Part shown: positions 18,515 to 26,809 of the stretch, in pieces
Layout of the letters: each line of letters opens with the position of its first letter
Numbering within the stretch: position 1 is the first letter of the stretch
Assembly (NCBI RefSeq): GCF_008632075.1
Contig: NZ_VWVM01000005.1
Location: forward strand, 160,011 to 224,010
Direction: 5' to 3'
DNA length: 64,000 nt
Source: Candidatus Pantoea gossypiicola
GTDB taxonomy: Bacteria > Pseudomonadota > Gammaproteobacteria > Enterobacterales > Enterobacteriaceae
Notes under the pieces: generated by a model
Databases searched by the model: none
The model's input: only the letters and a program-made list of their open reading frames with translations
What the model was told of the DNA's origin: nothing
Position numbers and translations under genes: made by a program

Positions 18515-18994
18515 ATGGCTGATGTTCACTCCAGCGAAACACGCAGCAAAAATATGCGTGCCATTCGCGCTCAGGATACGGCCATTGAGCAACGTATTGC
18601 GCTGCTGCTGAAAGATCGGGGATTCAGCTTTCGCGTGCAGGATAAAAACCTGCCGGGACGGCCTGATTTTGTTCTGACCGAACAGCAGGCGATTATTTTT
18701 GTTCATGGCTGCTTCTGGCATCGTCATCACTGCTATCTGTTTAAACTGCCGGCGACGCGCACAGAATTCTGGACCGGGAAAATTAACAGCAATGTTGAAC
18801 GCGACCGGCGTTATGTGCGCCAGCTGCAGGAAAGCGGCTGGAAAGTGCTGATCATCTGGGAGTGTGCGCTGCGTGGCAGACTGCGCCTGACGGATCAGGA
18901 TCTGCTGGAGCGGCTGGAAGAGTGGCTGCTGGCGATGTCGGAGAGTGCCGAGATCGACCATCAGGGGATTCATCATTACAACGCTGATTGCTAA
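18515..18994 (+). CDS. vsr: Very short patch repair endonuclease
   Basis: 159 residues. Vsr nicks 5' of the T in T:G mismatches arising by deamination of Dcm-methylated cytosine. The catalytic D51 and H64/H69 (GRPDFVLTEQ, IFVHGCFWHRHHC) occupy the same positions as in E. coli Vsr, and MRAIRAQDT opens the fold. AAAGGAGACGTT precedes the ATG. It is transcribed away from dcm across a ~190-base divergent region, so the two are not co-translated. Confidence 0.95.
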   Translation: MADVHSSETRSKNMRAIRAQDTAIEQRIALLLKDRGFSFRVQDKNLPGRPDFVLTEQQAIIFVHGCFWHRHHCYLFKLPATRTEFWTGKINSNVERDRRYVRQLQESGWKVLIIWECALRGRLRLTDQDLLERLEEWLLAMSESAEIDHQGIHHYNADC

Positions 18995-19046
18995 TCAGGA
19001 CCATAATTGGTTAGATCTGCGCTTTCTCCGTGGCCAGGAGCCTGAC

Positions 19047-19322
19047 ATGAGCAGCATAAAACTGACGGTTAAACGCCTTTACCAGATTCGTGACGAGCGG
19101 ATGGTGAACACCAAAGCCACTGCGCGGGTCTATTGCGGCGACAGGCTTATCGCTACGGAGGCGATCACCGGCATGACCGAAAGCCCGGTCAGCAAATACC
19201 TGCACGCTGAACGCGCAGAAGGTGATGCGGTGCGGGTAGAGTGGGATTGTGAGGGCATCGCTGAGATGACCGTAACGGAAATTGAGCGCTGCCCATGTTG
19301 TCAACATAACGAACCAGACTAA
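19047..19322 (+). CDS. Hypothetical protein with C-terminal CPCC motif
   Basis: 91 residues: beta-rich, charged ([19 protein letters not shown]), ending [12 protein letters not shown]. The CPCC could bind metal. The chosen start is the ATG at 19047 behind CCAGGAG; a longer frame overlaps vsr and is rejected. It lies 52 bases after vsr and 10 before yedI, so it is probably cotranscribed with them. I do not recognise the family. Confidence 0.7.
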   Translation: MSSIKLTVKRLYQIRDERMVNTKATARVYCGDRLIATEAITGMTESPVSKYLHAERAEGDAVRVEWDCEGIAEMTVTEIERCPCCQHNEPD

Positions 19323-19332
19323 GGATAAGATT

Positions 19333-20244
19333 TTGGCAGGCACCAGTTTACTGACTTTACTTGATGATATTGCAACACTTCTGGACGATATTTCCGTCAT
19401 GGGAAAAGTGGCGGCAAAAAAGACCGCTGGCGTCCTGGGCGATGATTTGTCGCTGAATGCACAGCAGGTTACCGGCGTAAAAGCCAACCGTGAGTTGCCC
19501 GTGGTCTGGGGCGTGGCTAAAGGTTCGTTTCTTAACAAACTGATCCTGGTGCCGCTGGCGCTGATTATCTCCGCGTTTGCGCCCTGGCTGATTACGCCGC
19601 TGCTGATGATTGGCGGGGCTTATCTCTGCTACGAAGGCGTGGAGAAGGTGATGCACAGTCTGCAGCACGACAAGCAGAGCAAATCACCGGAAGCACGTCA
19701 GCAGCGCCTCGATTCGCTGGCGAATCAGAACGCGGCAGAGTACGAGAAGAAAAAAATCAAAGGCGCGGTGCGCACCGATTTCATCCTCTCGGCGGAAATT
19801 GTCGCGATTACCCTGGGGATAGTGTCGGAAGCACCGCTGCTCAACCAGGTGATCATCCTGGCGGGCATCGCCATTCTGGTCACCATTGGTGTCTATGGCA
19901 TCGTGGCGGGTATCGTTAAAATTGATGACCTCGGTTTCTGGCTGCGTGAAAAGCCGTCGCGCGTTGCGCAGGGTATTGGCAGTGTGCTGCTGACCGCCGC
20001 GCCGTGGCTGATGAAGACCCTTTCGGTGGTCGGCACCCTTGCGATGTTCCTGGTCGGCGGCGGCATCGTGGTGCATGGCATCACGCCGCTGCATCATCTG
20101 ATTGAGGAAGTCAGCGGCGGTTTCAGCGGCTGGATCGCGATGCTGCTCAGCAACGGCGCAAACCTGGTGCTGGGCTTTATCATTGGGTCGATTGTGCTGT
20201 TAGTGGTCAGCCTTATTGCCAGAGTGCGCGGAAAATCGGTATAA
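19333..20244 (+). CDS. yedI: DUF808-family inner-membrane protein YedI
   Basis: 303 residues with several membrane segments. [34 protein letters not shown] and [14 protein letters not shown] are near-identical to E. coli YedI. The start is TTG at 19333, placed nine bases after AAGGAT and matching the E. coli N-terminus; the frame extends 17 codons further upstream into the preceding gene, but without a ribosome site. Function unknown. Confidence 0.93.
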   Translation: MAGTSLLTLLDDIATLLDDISVMGKVAAKKTAGVLGDDLSLNAQQVTGVKANRELPVVWGVAKGSFLNKLILVPLALIISAFAPWLITPLLMIGGAYLCYEGVEKVMHSLQHDKQSKSPEARQQRLDSLANQNAAEYEKKKIKGAVRTDFILSAEIVAITLGIVSEAPLLNQVIILAGIAILVTIGVYGIVAGIVKIDDLGFWLREKPSRVAQGIGSVLLTAAPWLMKTLSVVGTLAMFLVGGGIVVHGITPLHHLIEEVSGGFSGWIAMLLSNGANLVLGFIIGSIVLLVVSLIARVRGKSV

Positions 20245-20277
20245 AGCGCACTGTGATTTACGGTCAGGAGAATGACG

Positions 20278-20409
20278 ATGAACGACGACATGTTTGAATT
20301 TGATATCGACGCACAGCTTGAGCAGGCTGAAGCGAAAGCAGAGAAAAAAGCCAGCGAAGTGCCGGATGATCTCGGTGACGAAGCCGATTGCGAAGGCTGT
20401 AAAATCTGA
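20278..20409 (+). CDS. Small acidic protein (43 aa) with CxxC
   Basis: MNDDMFEFDIDAQLEQAEAK..., then DDLGDEADCEGCKI. GGAGAATGACG gives a good ribosome site, the gene follows yedI by 33 bases and a terminator lies 22 bases downstream, so it is the last cistron of the vsr-yedI unit. The strongly acidic body and terminal CEGC suggest a small metal-binding or adaptor peptide (inference). Family not recognised. Confidence 0.7.
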   Translation: MNDDMFEFDIDAQLEQAEAKAEKKASEVPDDLGDEADCEGCKI

Positions 20410-20431
20410 CGTCAGCGTCAACACTTTATCA

Positions 20432-20462
20432 AAGCGGATAAGTTTTTTTATCCGCTTTTTTT
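20432..20462 (+). terminator. Terminator after the 43-aa gene
   Basis: Stem AAGCGGATAA / TTATCCGCTT followed by a T-run. Confidence 0.88.
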
Positions 20463-20594
20463 ATATTCCGCATATCCAGCTGCTTAATTCTGAATTTGCC
20501 CTTTTTTTGCGTGCCTTAACAGGCAAGGGTCGGCTTTGCCTGCTATAAAGAAAATAATCACTCAGGTTAATAACACGCATGAAAGGAGCGCAAC

Positions 20595-20774
20595 ATGGTT
20601 TTCGCAATCAGTGAAGAAGTGCAGCACAAGGAAGAAGGTCATACGATGGTGGTGACCGGCTACGCCAGTGGCATGGTGGAATGCCGCTGGTATGACGGCT
20701 ATGCCGTGCGCAGCGAGGCTTTTCGCAGTGATGAACTCTGCGCCCTGAATCCTGCGCAACAACTCGCAAGCTGA
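20595..20774 (+). CDS. yodC: YodC-like DUF2158 protein
   Basis: 59 residues. VSEEV-type start (FAISEEVQHKEEG), VVTGYASGMVECRWYDGY and a FRSDEL ending match E. coli YodC. AAAGGAGCG precedes the ATG. Small cytosolic protein of unknown function, in its conserved place near yedI. Confidence 0.88.
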   Translation: MVFAISEEVQHKEEGHTMVVTGYASGMVECRWYDGYAVRSEAFRSDELCALNPAQQLAS

Positions 20775-20859
20775 GAGCCTCAGGCCTGAAGGTCAGATGA
20801 CCCGACAGGCCCGGTTTCATATTGCCTGAGGCCCGGCACACTCCCTGTGCCGCCCTGTT

Positions 20860-22080
20860 TCAGACGTTACCGTCGTTATCCTCTTCAACCGCCTGATAGA
20901 TGCGCTGCAATACATCCGGGAACGCCGACTGAACCCGGCTCCAGCTGGGTATAAACGGTTTATCGTTAGGACGTTCAATAAACGCCTGTCCCGCTTCCAG
21001 AATCGACTGAGTAAACATCTCCACCGCGGCCTCTTCGACGTGCTGATCAAACTTCAGTCCGTTCATTGCCGCTTCGTGGTTATAGGTCTCCATCATATCC
21101 AGCGCATTACGGTAATAGGTTGCCTTCAGCACCCGGAATGAATCGCTGGTTAGCGGCACACCCATGGTCGCGAGTTTACGCAGCAGGGACTGAACGATGT
21201 CGCTGCTCATACGCTTGAGTCCGCCGGTGCCATCATCTTCTGCCAGCGGCTGATGCTTGTGATCGTAGTTATCGGCGATCTCAACCTGGCACGACTGGCG
21301 GGTGGTGTAGTTACGATAAATCTCCGACAGCACGCCAATCTCCAGTCCCCAGTCGCCGGGGATCTTGATGCCGTTCAGCACATGCGTTCGCATGGCGAAC
21401 TCGCCAGAGAGCGGATAGCGGAAGCTTGTCAGGTAATCCAGGTATTCCGAATGGCCATAGACTTTCTGCAGTGAGCGCAGCAGCGGCCCGACCAGCAGAC
21501 GCCCGACACGGCCATTCAGCTTGCCATCCGCGACGCGCGCGTAGAAGCCCTTACAGAACTCATACTGAAACGCCGGGTTTGCCAGCGGATAGAGCAGGCG
21601 GGCCAGCATGCCACGCTCATACGTGACGATATCGCAATCATGCAGCGCCACACAGCTGGTGCGGTCCGACGCCAGGGTATAACCGGTGCAAAACCAGACG
21701 TTACGGCCTTTACCGGGATTGGTAGGCGACAGACCCTCTTTATCCAGTTCCGCATCAATGGCCTTCAGACGCGGGCCATCGTTCCACAGAATGCGATGCC
21801 GTTGCGGCAGGCGGGAGAAGAACTCGCGGGCAAACAGGAACTGATCGCGGTCAGCACGATCCAGACCAATCACGATCTCATCCAGATAAGGCACTTTGGC
21901 CAGCTCATCAACGATTTTCGTCAGCGCCGGACCTTCAAGTTCGGAAAACAGCGATGGCAGGATCAGCCCCATTTTGCGTTTGCGGGCAAAGCGAACCATC
22001 TCTTTTTCCAGCGACTCCACGCTGCGGTGGGTCAGGTTGTGGAAGTTGGTGATTACGCCATTCTGATAAAAGTCACTCAT
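20860..22080 (-). CDS. Glucosyl-3-phosphoglycerate synthase-like glycosyltransferase (GT81)
   Basis: 406 residues. The GT-A fold is shown by GLILPSLFSELEGPAL, EIVIGLDRAD, the DCD metal motif at 148-150 (ALHDCDIVTYE) and GEFAMRT / IPGDWGLEIGVLSE. This is the GpgS/MpgS-related family that joins a sugar nucleotide to 3-phosphoglycerate, the first step to glucosyl- or mannosylglycerate, osmotic protectants. The phosphatase for the second step follows on the same strand 30 bases upstream. The sugar used is inferred, not shown. In E. coli K-12 this position between yedP and yodC holds dgcQ. Confidence 0.82.
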   Translation of the reverse strand: MSDFYQNGVITNFHNLTHRSVESLEKEMVRFARKRKMGLILPSLFSELEGPALTKIVDELAKVPYLDEIVIGLDRADRDQFLFAREFFSRLPQRHRILWNDGPRLKAIDAELDKEGLSPTNPGKGRNVWFCTGYTLASDRTSCVALHDCDIVTYERGMLARLLYPLANPAFQYEFCKGFYARVADGKLNGRVGRLLVGPLLRSLQKVYGHSEYLDYLTSFRYPLSGEFAMRTHVLNGIKIPGDWGLEIGVLSEIYRNYTTRQSCQVEIADNYDHKHQPLAEDDGTGGLKRMSSDIVQSLLRKLATMGVPLTSDSFRVLKATYYRNALDMMETYNHEAAMNGLKFDQHVEEAAVEMFTQSILEAGQAFIERPNDKPFIPSWSRVQSAFPDVLQRIYQAVEEDNDGNV

Positions 22081-22110
22081 CGCATCATCCTTTTAATGCC
22101 CGTGGGCAGC

Positions 22111-22902
22111 TTATTGAGGTTGAGTCAAAAAATAGTCCAGTCCTTCACGCCAGCCTTCGGGGCCATGGTGAGCGGTGTAATAGACCTGCTGCTGATCGGT
22201 CCGGCTGAGTGTTACCGGTGTTTTACTGTAGCCCTTAATCACGACGGCATAATCAACTGCGTCCAGCATCGGCGCATCATTCGGCCCGTCACCAAGACCA
22301 ATTGTGATGGCTGTTTCACCGGGAGAATGGTCCAGCAGCCAGCGCAGCGCTTCGCCTTTGCCGCAGCCTGCTTGCATTACATGCCAGAAACGGCCGCCCT
22401 GCGTCAGCGCCAGCCCTTCAGCACCCAGTGCCGCCTGAAAGCTATCGAAAGCCTCGTCACTGTCGCGCCAGACAATCACTTCAGACGCGTCGCGCTGGCG
22501 TGCCAGCGCGGCATCTGCCTCACTCAGTCCGGTCATTGAGGCCACTTCCGGATCGGAGAAGTCATGGAAGCCGGTAAAACGGTAGGTTGTTTTCAATGCG
22601 GCCAGCCGCTGGCAGAGTGCGTCATAGGTCAGCGTATTATCAGGCAGACGGATACGCTGCTGCTCCTGCGTCTGGACCACGGCCCCGTTCTCGGCAATAA
22701 AGGGTGAACCACTGATCCCCAGTTTTTTTTGCAGCGGAAGGATTTCGGCGGCCGTCTTACTGGAACAGATCACCAGCGGAACCTCGTGCTGTTTCAGCGT
22801 GGTAAGCCACTCAGTGGCCGCATCCCAGCGATAGGTATGGTGGTCGAGTAGGGAACCATCGAGATCGGTAATAATCATTAACGGCTGTTGAAGATCGGGC
22901 AT
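22111..22902 (-). CDS. yedP: Mannosyl/glucosyl-3-phosphoglycerate phosphatase (HAD)
   Basis: 263 residues. The HAD nucleophile motif TDLDGSLLD (D13, D15), the VICSSKT motif II, and GLGDGPNDAPML motif IV identify a Cof/MpgP-type phosphatase. It would remove the phosphate from the product of the adjacent synthase. The ATG at 22902 has AAAGGAG at ideal spacing; the frame extends to 22950 without one. First gene of the two-gene minus-strand operon. Confidence 0.9.
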   Translation of the reverse strand: MPDLQQPLMIITDLDGSLLDHHTYRWDAATEWLTTLKQHEVPLVICSSKTAAEILPLQKKLGISGSPFIAENGAVVQTQEQQRIRLPDNTLTYDALCQRLAALKTTYRFTGFHDFSDPEVASMTGLSEADAALARQRDASEVIVWRDSDEAFDSFQAALGAEGLALTQGGRFWHVMQAGCGKGEALRWLLDHSPGETAITIGLGDGPNDAPMLDAVDYAVVIKGYSKTPVTLSRTDQQQVYYTAHHGPEGWREGLDYFLTQPQ

Positions 22903-23181
22903 TAACAGGCTCCTTTCATCACGTTCGCGGCTAAAGCAGCGATTTTTCAATATTATAGTTGAATATGGCTCACACTTTTTTTCCTGCCACGCTGACTGAA
23001 AATCCAGGATAAATCTTAAAAAAGAAAGGGAGAAAAGCGAGGGATGCAGGAAGTGTGCAGGCGCTAAGTCACTGGCTGGCGCGGTTTTTTCGGTAACTAT
23101 TGCCCCATAACGACCCGGTTCGTTGCAGAAACGTGCATATCTGATACTTGTTTTGGTGACGCGTTCGCGTAATCTGCAGAG

Positions 23182-23246
23182 GTGTTAAGAATTCCCTGGT
23201 GTAACGAATTGAATTTTTACCCGGCTTTACAGCCGGGTATTTTTTT
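23182..23246 (+). ncRNA. dsrA: DsrA small RNA (shortened)
   Basis: Contains TTCCCTGGTGTAACGAATT, nearly identical to the DsrA segment that pairs with the rpoS leader, and ends in a terminator ACCCGGC-ttta-GCCGGGT + T7. It lies between yedP and yodD, exactly where dsrA sits in E. coli. A TTGTTT-16-TAATCT promoter is visible; the 5' end is estimated. Compared with the E. coli RNA (~87 nt), the middle stem-loop, which carries the hns-pairing bases, seems absent: only 6-8 bases separate the rpoS segment from the terminator. Confidence 0.85.
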
Positions 23247-23256
23247 GAAATCGATT

Positions 23257-23490
23257 TCAGCGGTTAGCTTCATAGGCGCGATAGTCACAGATGTCGATTT
23301 CAAACGCTTCCGCCAGTTCGGTATACGAGTGAAAAATCTGGCCTTCAACTTCAAGCCGTGGCATCTGGCCCTGCTCCATATACTCCCGTATCTCTCCTGA
23401 CGTTTTCGCCTGTATCGCCGCCAGTAAACCTTCAACATCCACCTTCAAATCGGACGCTGGCATATCGGTGTGCTGCTTTTCGTCTGTCAT
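23257..23490 (-). CDS. yodD: YodD-like stress protein
   Basis: 77 residues. VDVEGLLAAI near the middle and the ending ELAEAFEIDICDYRAYEANR follow E. coli YodD, a small protein induced by peroxide and acid stress. AGGAGTCAGAAA precedes the ATG. It converges on dsrA, sharing its bidirectional terminator. Confidence 0.85.
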   Translation of the reverse strand: MTDEKQHTDMPASDLKVDVEGLLAAIQAKTSGEIREYMEQGQMPRLEVEGQIFHSYTELAEAFEIDICDYRAYEANR

Positions 23491-23567
23491 TTTCTGACTC
23501 CTGAGAGCAAACAGAATAATCAGTATAGAACGCGGGGCAGAAAGAGGGGATTGGGCAGATCGCAGAT

Positions 23568-23660
23568 AAAAAAAAGCCCGCGCTGCGCGGGCAAAATCCT
23601 TGTTACTTTAGGTTGTGGCTGCACCTATGGGGGTGGTGCAGTGGAGGAAGTGTAAAGGCC
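23568..23660 (-). ncRNA. Candidate small RNA with a C-rich hairpin loop
   Basis: A minus-strand terminator (GCCCGCGC / GCGCGGGC plus T8, 23568-23592) has no minus-strand gene upstream of it. About 28 bases before it is a CTGCACC / GGTGCAG hairpin (23619-23641) whose loop reads ACCCCCATA, a C-rich loop of the kind that pairs with Shine-Dalgarno sequences. No promoter is certain; the 5' end is a guess. Inference only. Confidence 0.4.
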
Positions 23661-23806
23661 AGGCGCGTAAGAAGTCTTGCGGTGAAATGTTAAGAAATTG
23701 CAAAAATGGTCCTTACTCAGATTTACCTGACTTTGCCCCTGAACAATGCAGATTCGGCTATAGTTGATGATAAAGCTGATTTTATTCAATACCTAAAGGA
23801 ATGGTT

Positions 23807-23965
23807 ATGGACATCTTAAGAATTATTATCGCAATTCTGCTGCCACCGCTGGGCGTGTTTATGCAGGTCGGTTTTGGGGGGGCTTTCTGGCTGAATATTT
23901 TGCTGACGATCTGTGGTTACATCCCTGGTATCGTTCATGCCGTCTGGGTCATTGCCCGCCGCTAA
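23807..23965 (+). CDS. PMP3/YqaE-family membrane peptide
   Basis: 52 residues, two membrane helices: MDILRIIIAILLPPLGVFMQ and the second half ending ICGYIPGIVHAVWVIARR. This is the whole PMP3/UPF0057 signature. These hydrophobic peptides affect membrane potential and ion tolerance in yeast and plants. AAAGGA six bases before 23807 selects that ATG over the one six bases earlier. Confidence 0.93.
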   Translation: MDILRIIIAILLPPLGVFMQVGFGGAFWLNILLTICGYIPGIVHAVWVIARR

Positions 23966-24027
23966 CGCGCTGCATCGTGCCGGTTCTTCGTTTAGACTGT
24001 ACGCAGTAAATAATCAGGAGAACCGAA

Positions 24028-24222
24028 ATGAAGGTAAATGATCGCGTCAGCGTCAAAACCGATGGCGGCCCGCGTCGCGTGGGTACCATTCTGGCTATGG
24101 AGCCATTTAATGAAGGCACCATGTTTCTGGTCGCGCTGGAAGATTATCCACTAGGCATCTGGTTTTTTAATGAAACGCAGCAGCCGGATGGCATTTTCGT
24201 CGAGCCTTACCACGACGCCTGA
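24028..24222 (+). CDS. dsrB: DsrB protein
   Basis: 64 residues. [17 protein letters not shown], then [13 protein letters not shown] and DGIFVEPY are near-identical to E. coli DsrB, a small protein of unknown role under RpoS/H-NS control. Ribosome site AGGAGAACC. A bidirectional terminator follows. Confidence 0.94.
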   Translation: MKVNDRVSVKTDGGPRRVGTILAMEPFNEGTMFLVALEDYPLGIWFFNETQQPDGIFVEPYHDA

Positions 24223-24235
24223 GCCTGACGTGCAT

Positions 24236-24273
24236 AAAAAAGCCCCGTTACGTTAACGTAACGGGGCTTTTTT
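24236..24273. terminator. Bidirectional terminator between dsrB and the chemoreceptor
   Basis: Perfect stem AGCCCCGTTACGT / ACGTAACGGGGCT with A- and T-runs on either side. Confidence 0.92.
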
Positions 24274-24326
24274 GCATTCAGTGCCGCTGTCGTCGACAAC
24301 AGCCGCTGACGGTTACCTGGAGGGCG

Positions 24327-26033
24327 TCAGAAGGTTTCCCAGTTATCACTACCGGTGGCCAGCGCGGGGAGCGGTGTCAGAGCGGATGTTTTGGCTGGTG
24401 ATGTGACGCGCGCGGCCACACTTTTCGTGGCAGGCGAATCCTGCAGACGGAATGCCGCCACCGCCTGTGTCAGTTTGCCCGCCTGATCTTCCAGCGAGGC
24501 TGCTGCCGCTGAGGCTTCTTCCACCAGCGAGGCGTTCTGCTGAGTGACGTTGTCCATCTCAGTGACCGCCTGGCTCACCTGCTGAATACCCCGACTCTGT
24601 TCGTCCGATGCCGCGGCGATCTCCGACATAATATCGGTGACGCGGCGTACCGCCTCGACAATCTCACCCATGGTGCTGCCCGCTGCGCCAACCTGATGCG
24701 AACCGTCATTAATCAGCGTGACCGACTCAGCAATCAGGGATTCAATCTCTTTGGCCGCCTGCGCACTGCGCTGGGCCAGATTGCGCACTTCGCTTGCCAC
24801 CACCGCAAAGCCGCGACCCTGTTCTCCGGCGCGCGCTGCTTCAACTGCTGCGTTCAGCGCCAGGATGTTGGTCTGAAACGCGATGCTGTTAATGACGTTA
24901 GTGATCTCAGCGATTTTCTTCGAGCTGCCGGAAATGTTGGTCATGGTTTTCACCACGCTATCGACAAGATCACCCCCGCTGCGCGCCTTGCCAGAAGCAT
25001 CCGCGGCCAGCTGGCTGGCGTGATGGGCATTCTCGGCATTCTGTTTTACCGTGGCGGTGAGCTGTTCCATGCTGGCAGCGGTCTGCTCCAGTGCTGCCGC
25101 CTGCTGCTCGGTGCGTGAAGAGAGGTCGGTGTTACCGGCGGAGATTTCGCTGGAGCCCTGATAAATCGCAACGGCACCTTCACGTACTGTCCCGACGGTG
25201 GTCACCAGCGCCTGCTGCATCAGTTGCAGATTGTGGATCAATGTACCAATCTCACTGCGGCCATAGGGCAGGGGAGCAGAGGTCAGATCGCCCTGCGCAA
25301 TGCGTTCAATGCGCAGCACAGACTGACGCAGCGGGTTAATTACCACGCGACGCAGGAAGACAAAGGTCATCAGTACCAGCACCAGTGCGGCACTAAACGC
25401 CACGGCCATGGAGATAAAGCCAATGCGCGACTGATGATCGGCTTCGGCAGTAATGGCATTCGCGCGGTCAGTACGGATTTTGATCGCCTTCAGTAACACC
25501 GCGTTATAGTCATCATCCAGTCTGCGGGTAACGTCTGTTTCCTGCGCGATGATGCCCTCAAAGCTGCCCTGTTTACCGGCATTAATCATCGGTATCAGGC
25601 CTTTATTAATGTAATTATTGAAGCGTGCCTGTAGCGTAGCATCCAGTTCAGTGTCAGCCGGAGACTTCACTTTGCGCGCTTCATAAACTGCAAAGCCATC
25701 TTTAGCCTGCTGAATACGTTTTTCAGCAGCCGCCACGTTGGCGCGAAACTCATCCATTTCACCAATACGCGCGGCGGCACCGGCCTGGATAATGGTCAGG
25801 CGTGCCGTACGCAGGTGATTGGAGCTGTTAGCAAGGCCCATACGAACCTGGATTTCGTCCGTAGCATCATCGAGGGAGTGGTTGCTTGAAATAAGAAAGT
25901 AACTGGCGACACCAATACAGAGTGCGAACAGCAGCAAAATGCCGCCGAAGATCAGGCTAAACAGCGGCACCAGGCGGAGATTCTGCCAGATGCCAGCGCT
26001 TTTCTGTCCATCATTATCTAATGCAGTGTTCAT
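24327..26033 (-). CDS. Methyl-accepting chemotaxis protein with NWETF tail
   Basis: 568 residues. A first membrane helix at about 24-48, a ~155-residue periplasmic four-helix-type sensor, a second helix at about 207-230, HAMP, then the conserved cytoplasmic hairpin (EITNVINSIAFQTNILALNA and GRGFAVVASEVRNLAQRSA). It ends in NWETF, the pentapeptide that tethers CheR and CheB, so it is a high-abundance receptor of the Tar/Tsr class. The ligand is not evident; no clear Tar or Tsr pocket residues were identified. A likely sigma-28 promoter precedes it. Its place between dsrB and rcsA is an insertion relative to E. coli K-12. Confidence 0.93.
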   Translation of the reverse strand: MNTALDNDGQKSAGIWQNLRLVPLFSLIFGGILLLFALCIGVASYFLISSNHSLDDATDEIQVRMGLANSSNHLRTARLTIIQAGAAARIGEMDEFRANVAAAEKRIQQAKDGFAVYEARKVKSPADTELDATLQARFNNYINKGLIPMINAGKQGSFEGIIAQETDVTRRLDDDYNAVLLKAIKIRTDRANAITAEADHQSRIGFISMAVAFSAALVLVLMTFVFLRRVVINPLRQSVLRIERIAQGDLTSAPLPYGRSEIGTLIHNLQLMQQALVTTVGTVREGAVAIYQGSSEISAGNTDLSSRTEQQAAALEQTAASMEQLTATVKQNAENAHHASQLAADASGKARSGGDLVDSVVKTMTNISGSSKKIAEITNVINSIAFQTNILALNAAVEAARAGEQGRGFAVVASEVRNLAQRSAQAAKEIESLIAESVTLINDGSHQVGAAGSTMGEIVEAVRRVTDIMSEIAAASDEQSRGIQQVSQAVTEMDNVTQQNASLVEEASAAAASLEDQAGKLTQAVAAFRLQDSPATKSVAARVTSPAKTSALTPLPALATGSDNWETF

Positions 26034-26069
26034 ATCCTTGCTCTCTTGAGGCTGTTGTTATAAGGCTTA

Positions 26070-26096
26070 ACATCGGCAAAAGAGCGTAAAGGCTTA
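26070..26096 (-). promoter_or_regulatory. Candidate sigma-28 promoter of the chemoreceptor
   Basis: On the minus strand TAAGCCTT-N11-GCCGATGT, 37-63 bases before the ATG, compared with the FliA consensus TAAAGTTT-N11-GCCGATAA (5/8 and 6/8 matches). Confidence 0.65.
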
Positions 26097-26131
26097 GCAG
26101 CAAGAGTGAGACCTGGCTCCCAATTCAGCGC

Positions 26132-26158
26132 AAAAAAAACCGGCCATTAAGGCCGGTT
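26132..26158 (-). terminator. rcsA terminator
   Basis: Stem AACCGGCC-attaa-GGCCGGTT followed on the minus strand by T7-8. Confidence 0.9.
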
Positions 26159-26173
26159 CTTCAGGTCTGACGA

Positions 26174-26809
26174 TCAGCGAATATTAACGTAAATACCCGA
26201 GGTTACATTATCGGTTAAACGCACCACATGATAAATAACCTGTTTATTATGGGTTTTGATTTTGCGTTTAATATTACCTTTGTGTGACGATACCGTTTTG
26301 GCCTTAATTTGCATTTTATCTGAGATCTGAATGGTGTCATGACCTGACATCCACATCTTCAGCATGTTTGACTCAGTCTGGCTCAGCGTCAGCGGGTGAA
26401 CATCCATGCCCGAAGAGATGCGCGCAGACTGGTTAAGCTTCTTCTGCAAATAGGTGCTGAGTAAGGAATCCAGGGTCGATGTCTTCATCGATTTTGATGT
26501 AATAATCAGGTTCTTACGAACGTAGAGATATTCCTCAAAATGGATATTGCTAATCGCCATGAATATAAAGAACAGCGTATCAGGATGCTGCGTAATAATA
26601 CTGCGGATACGTTCGCTGGAATCTGACTCATGAATGAAACAATCTTCATTAATAAAGACGACACCAGGATTTAATTGCTCACATTTTTGCTGTAGTTGCT
26701 CAATATCGGAGACAGAAGAGATATTTTTCTTCTTAACTCCTTTTAAAGACATGTAGTCTGATAATCCCAGGCGTGTGTAGTTGCAGGAATCCATAATAAT
26801 AGTTGGCAT
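26174..26809 (-). CDS. rcsA: RcsA, auxiliary regulator of capsule synthesis
   Basis: 211 residues, as in Erwinia. RcsA partners with RcsB at RcsAB boxes to activate exopolysaccharide (amylovoran/stewartan-type) genes and to repress flh[42 protein letters not shown] and the LuxR helix-turn-helix ([20 protein letters not shown]) match closely. The start is ATG 26809, behind GAGGG; a longer frame to 26827 is not used. A long AT-rich upstream region suggests H-NS control, as known for this gene. Confidence 0.95.
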   Translation of the reverse strand: MPTIIMDSCNYTRLGLSDYMSLKGVKKKNISSVSDIEQLQQKCEQLNPGVVFINEDCFIHESDSSERIRSIITQHPDTLFFIFMAISNIHFEEYLYVRKNLIITSKSMKTSTLDSLLSTYLQKKLNQSARISSGMDVHPLTLSQTESNMLKMWMSGHDTIQISDKMQIKAKTVSSHKGNIKRKIKTHNKQVIYHVVRLTDNVTSGIYVNIR

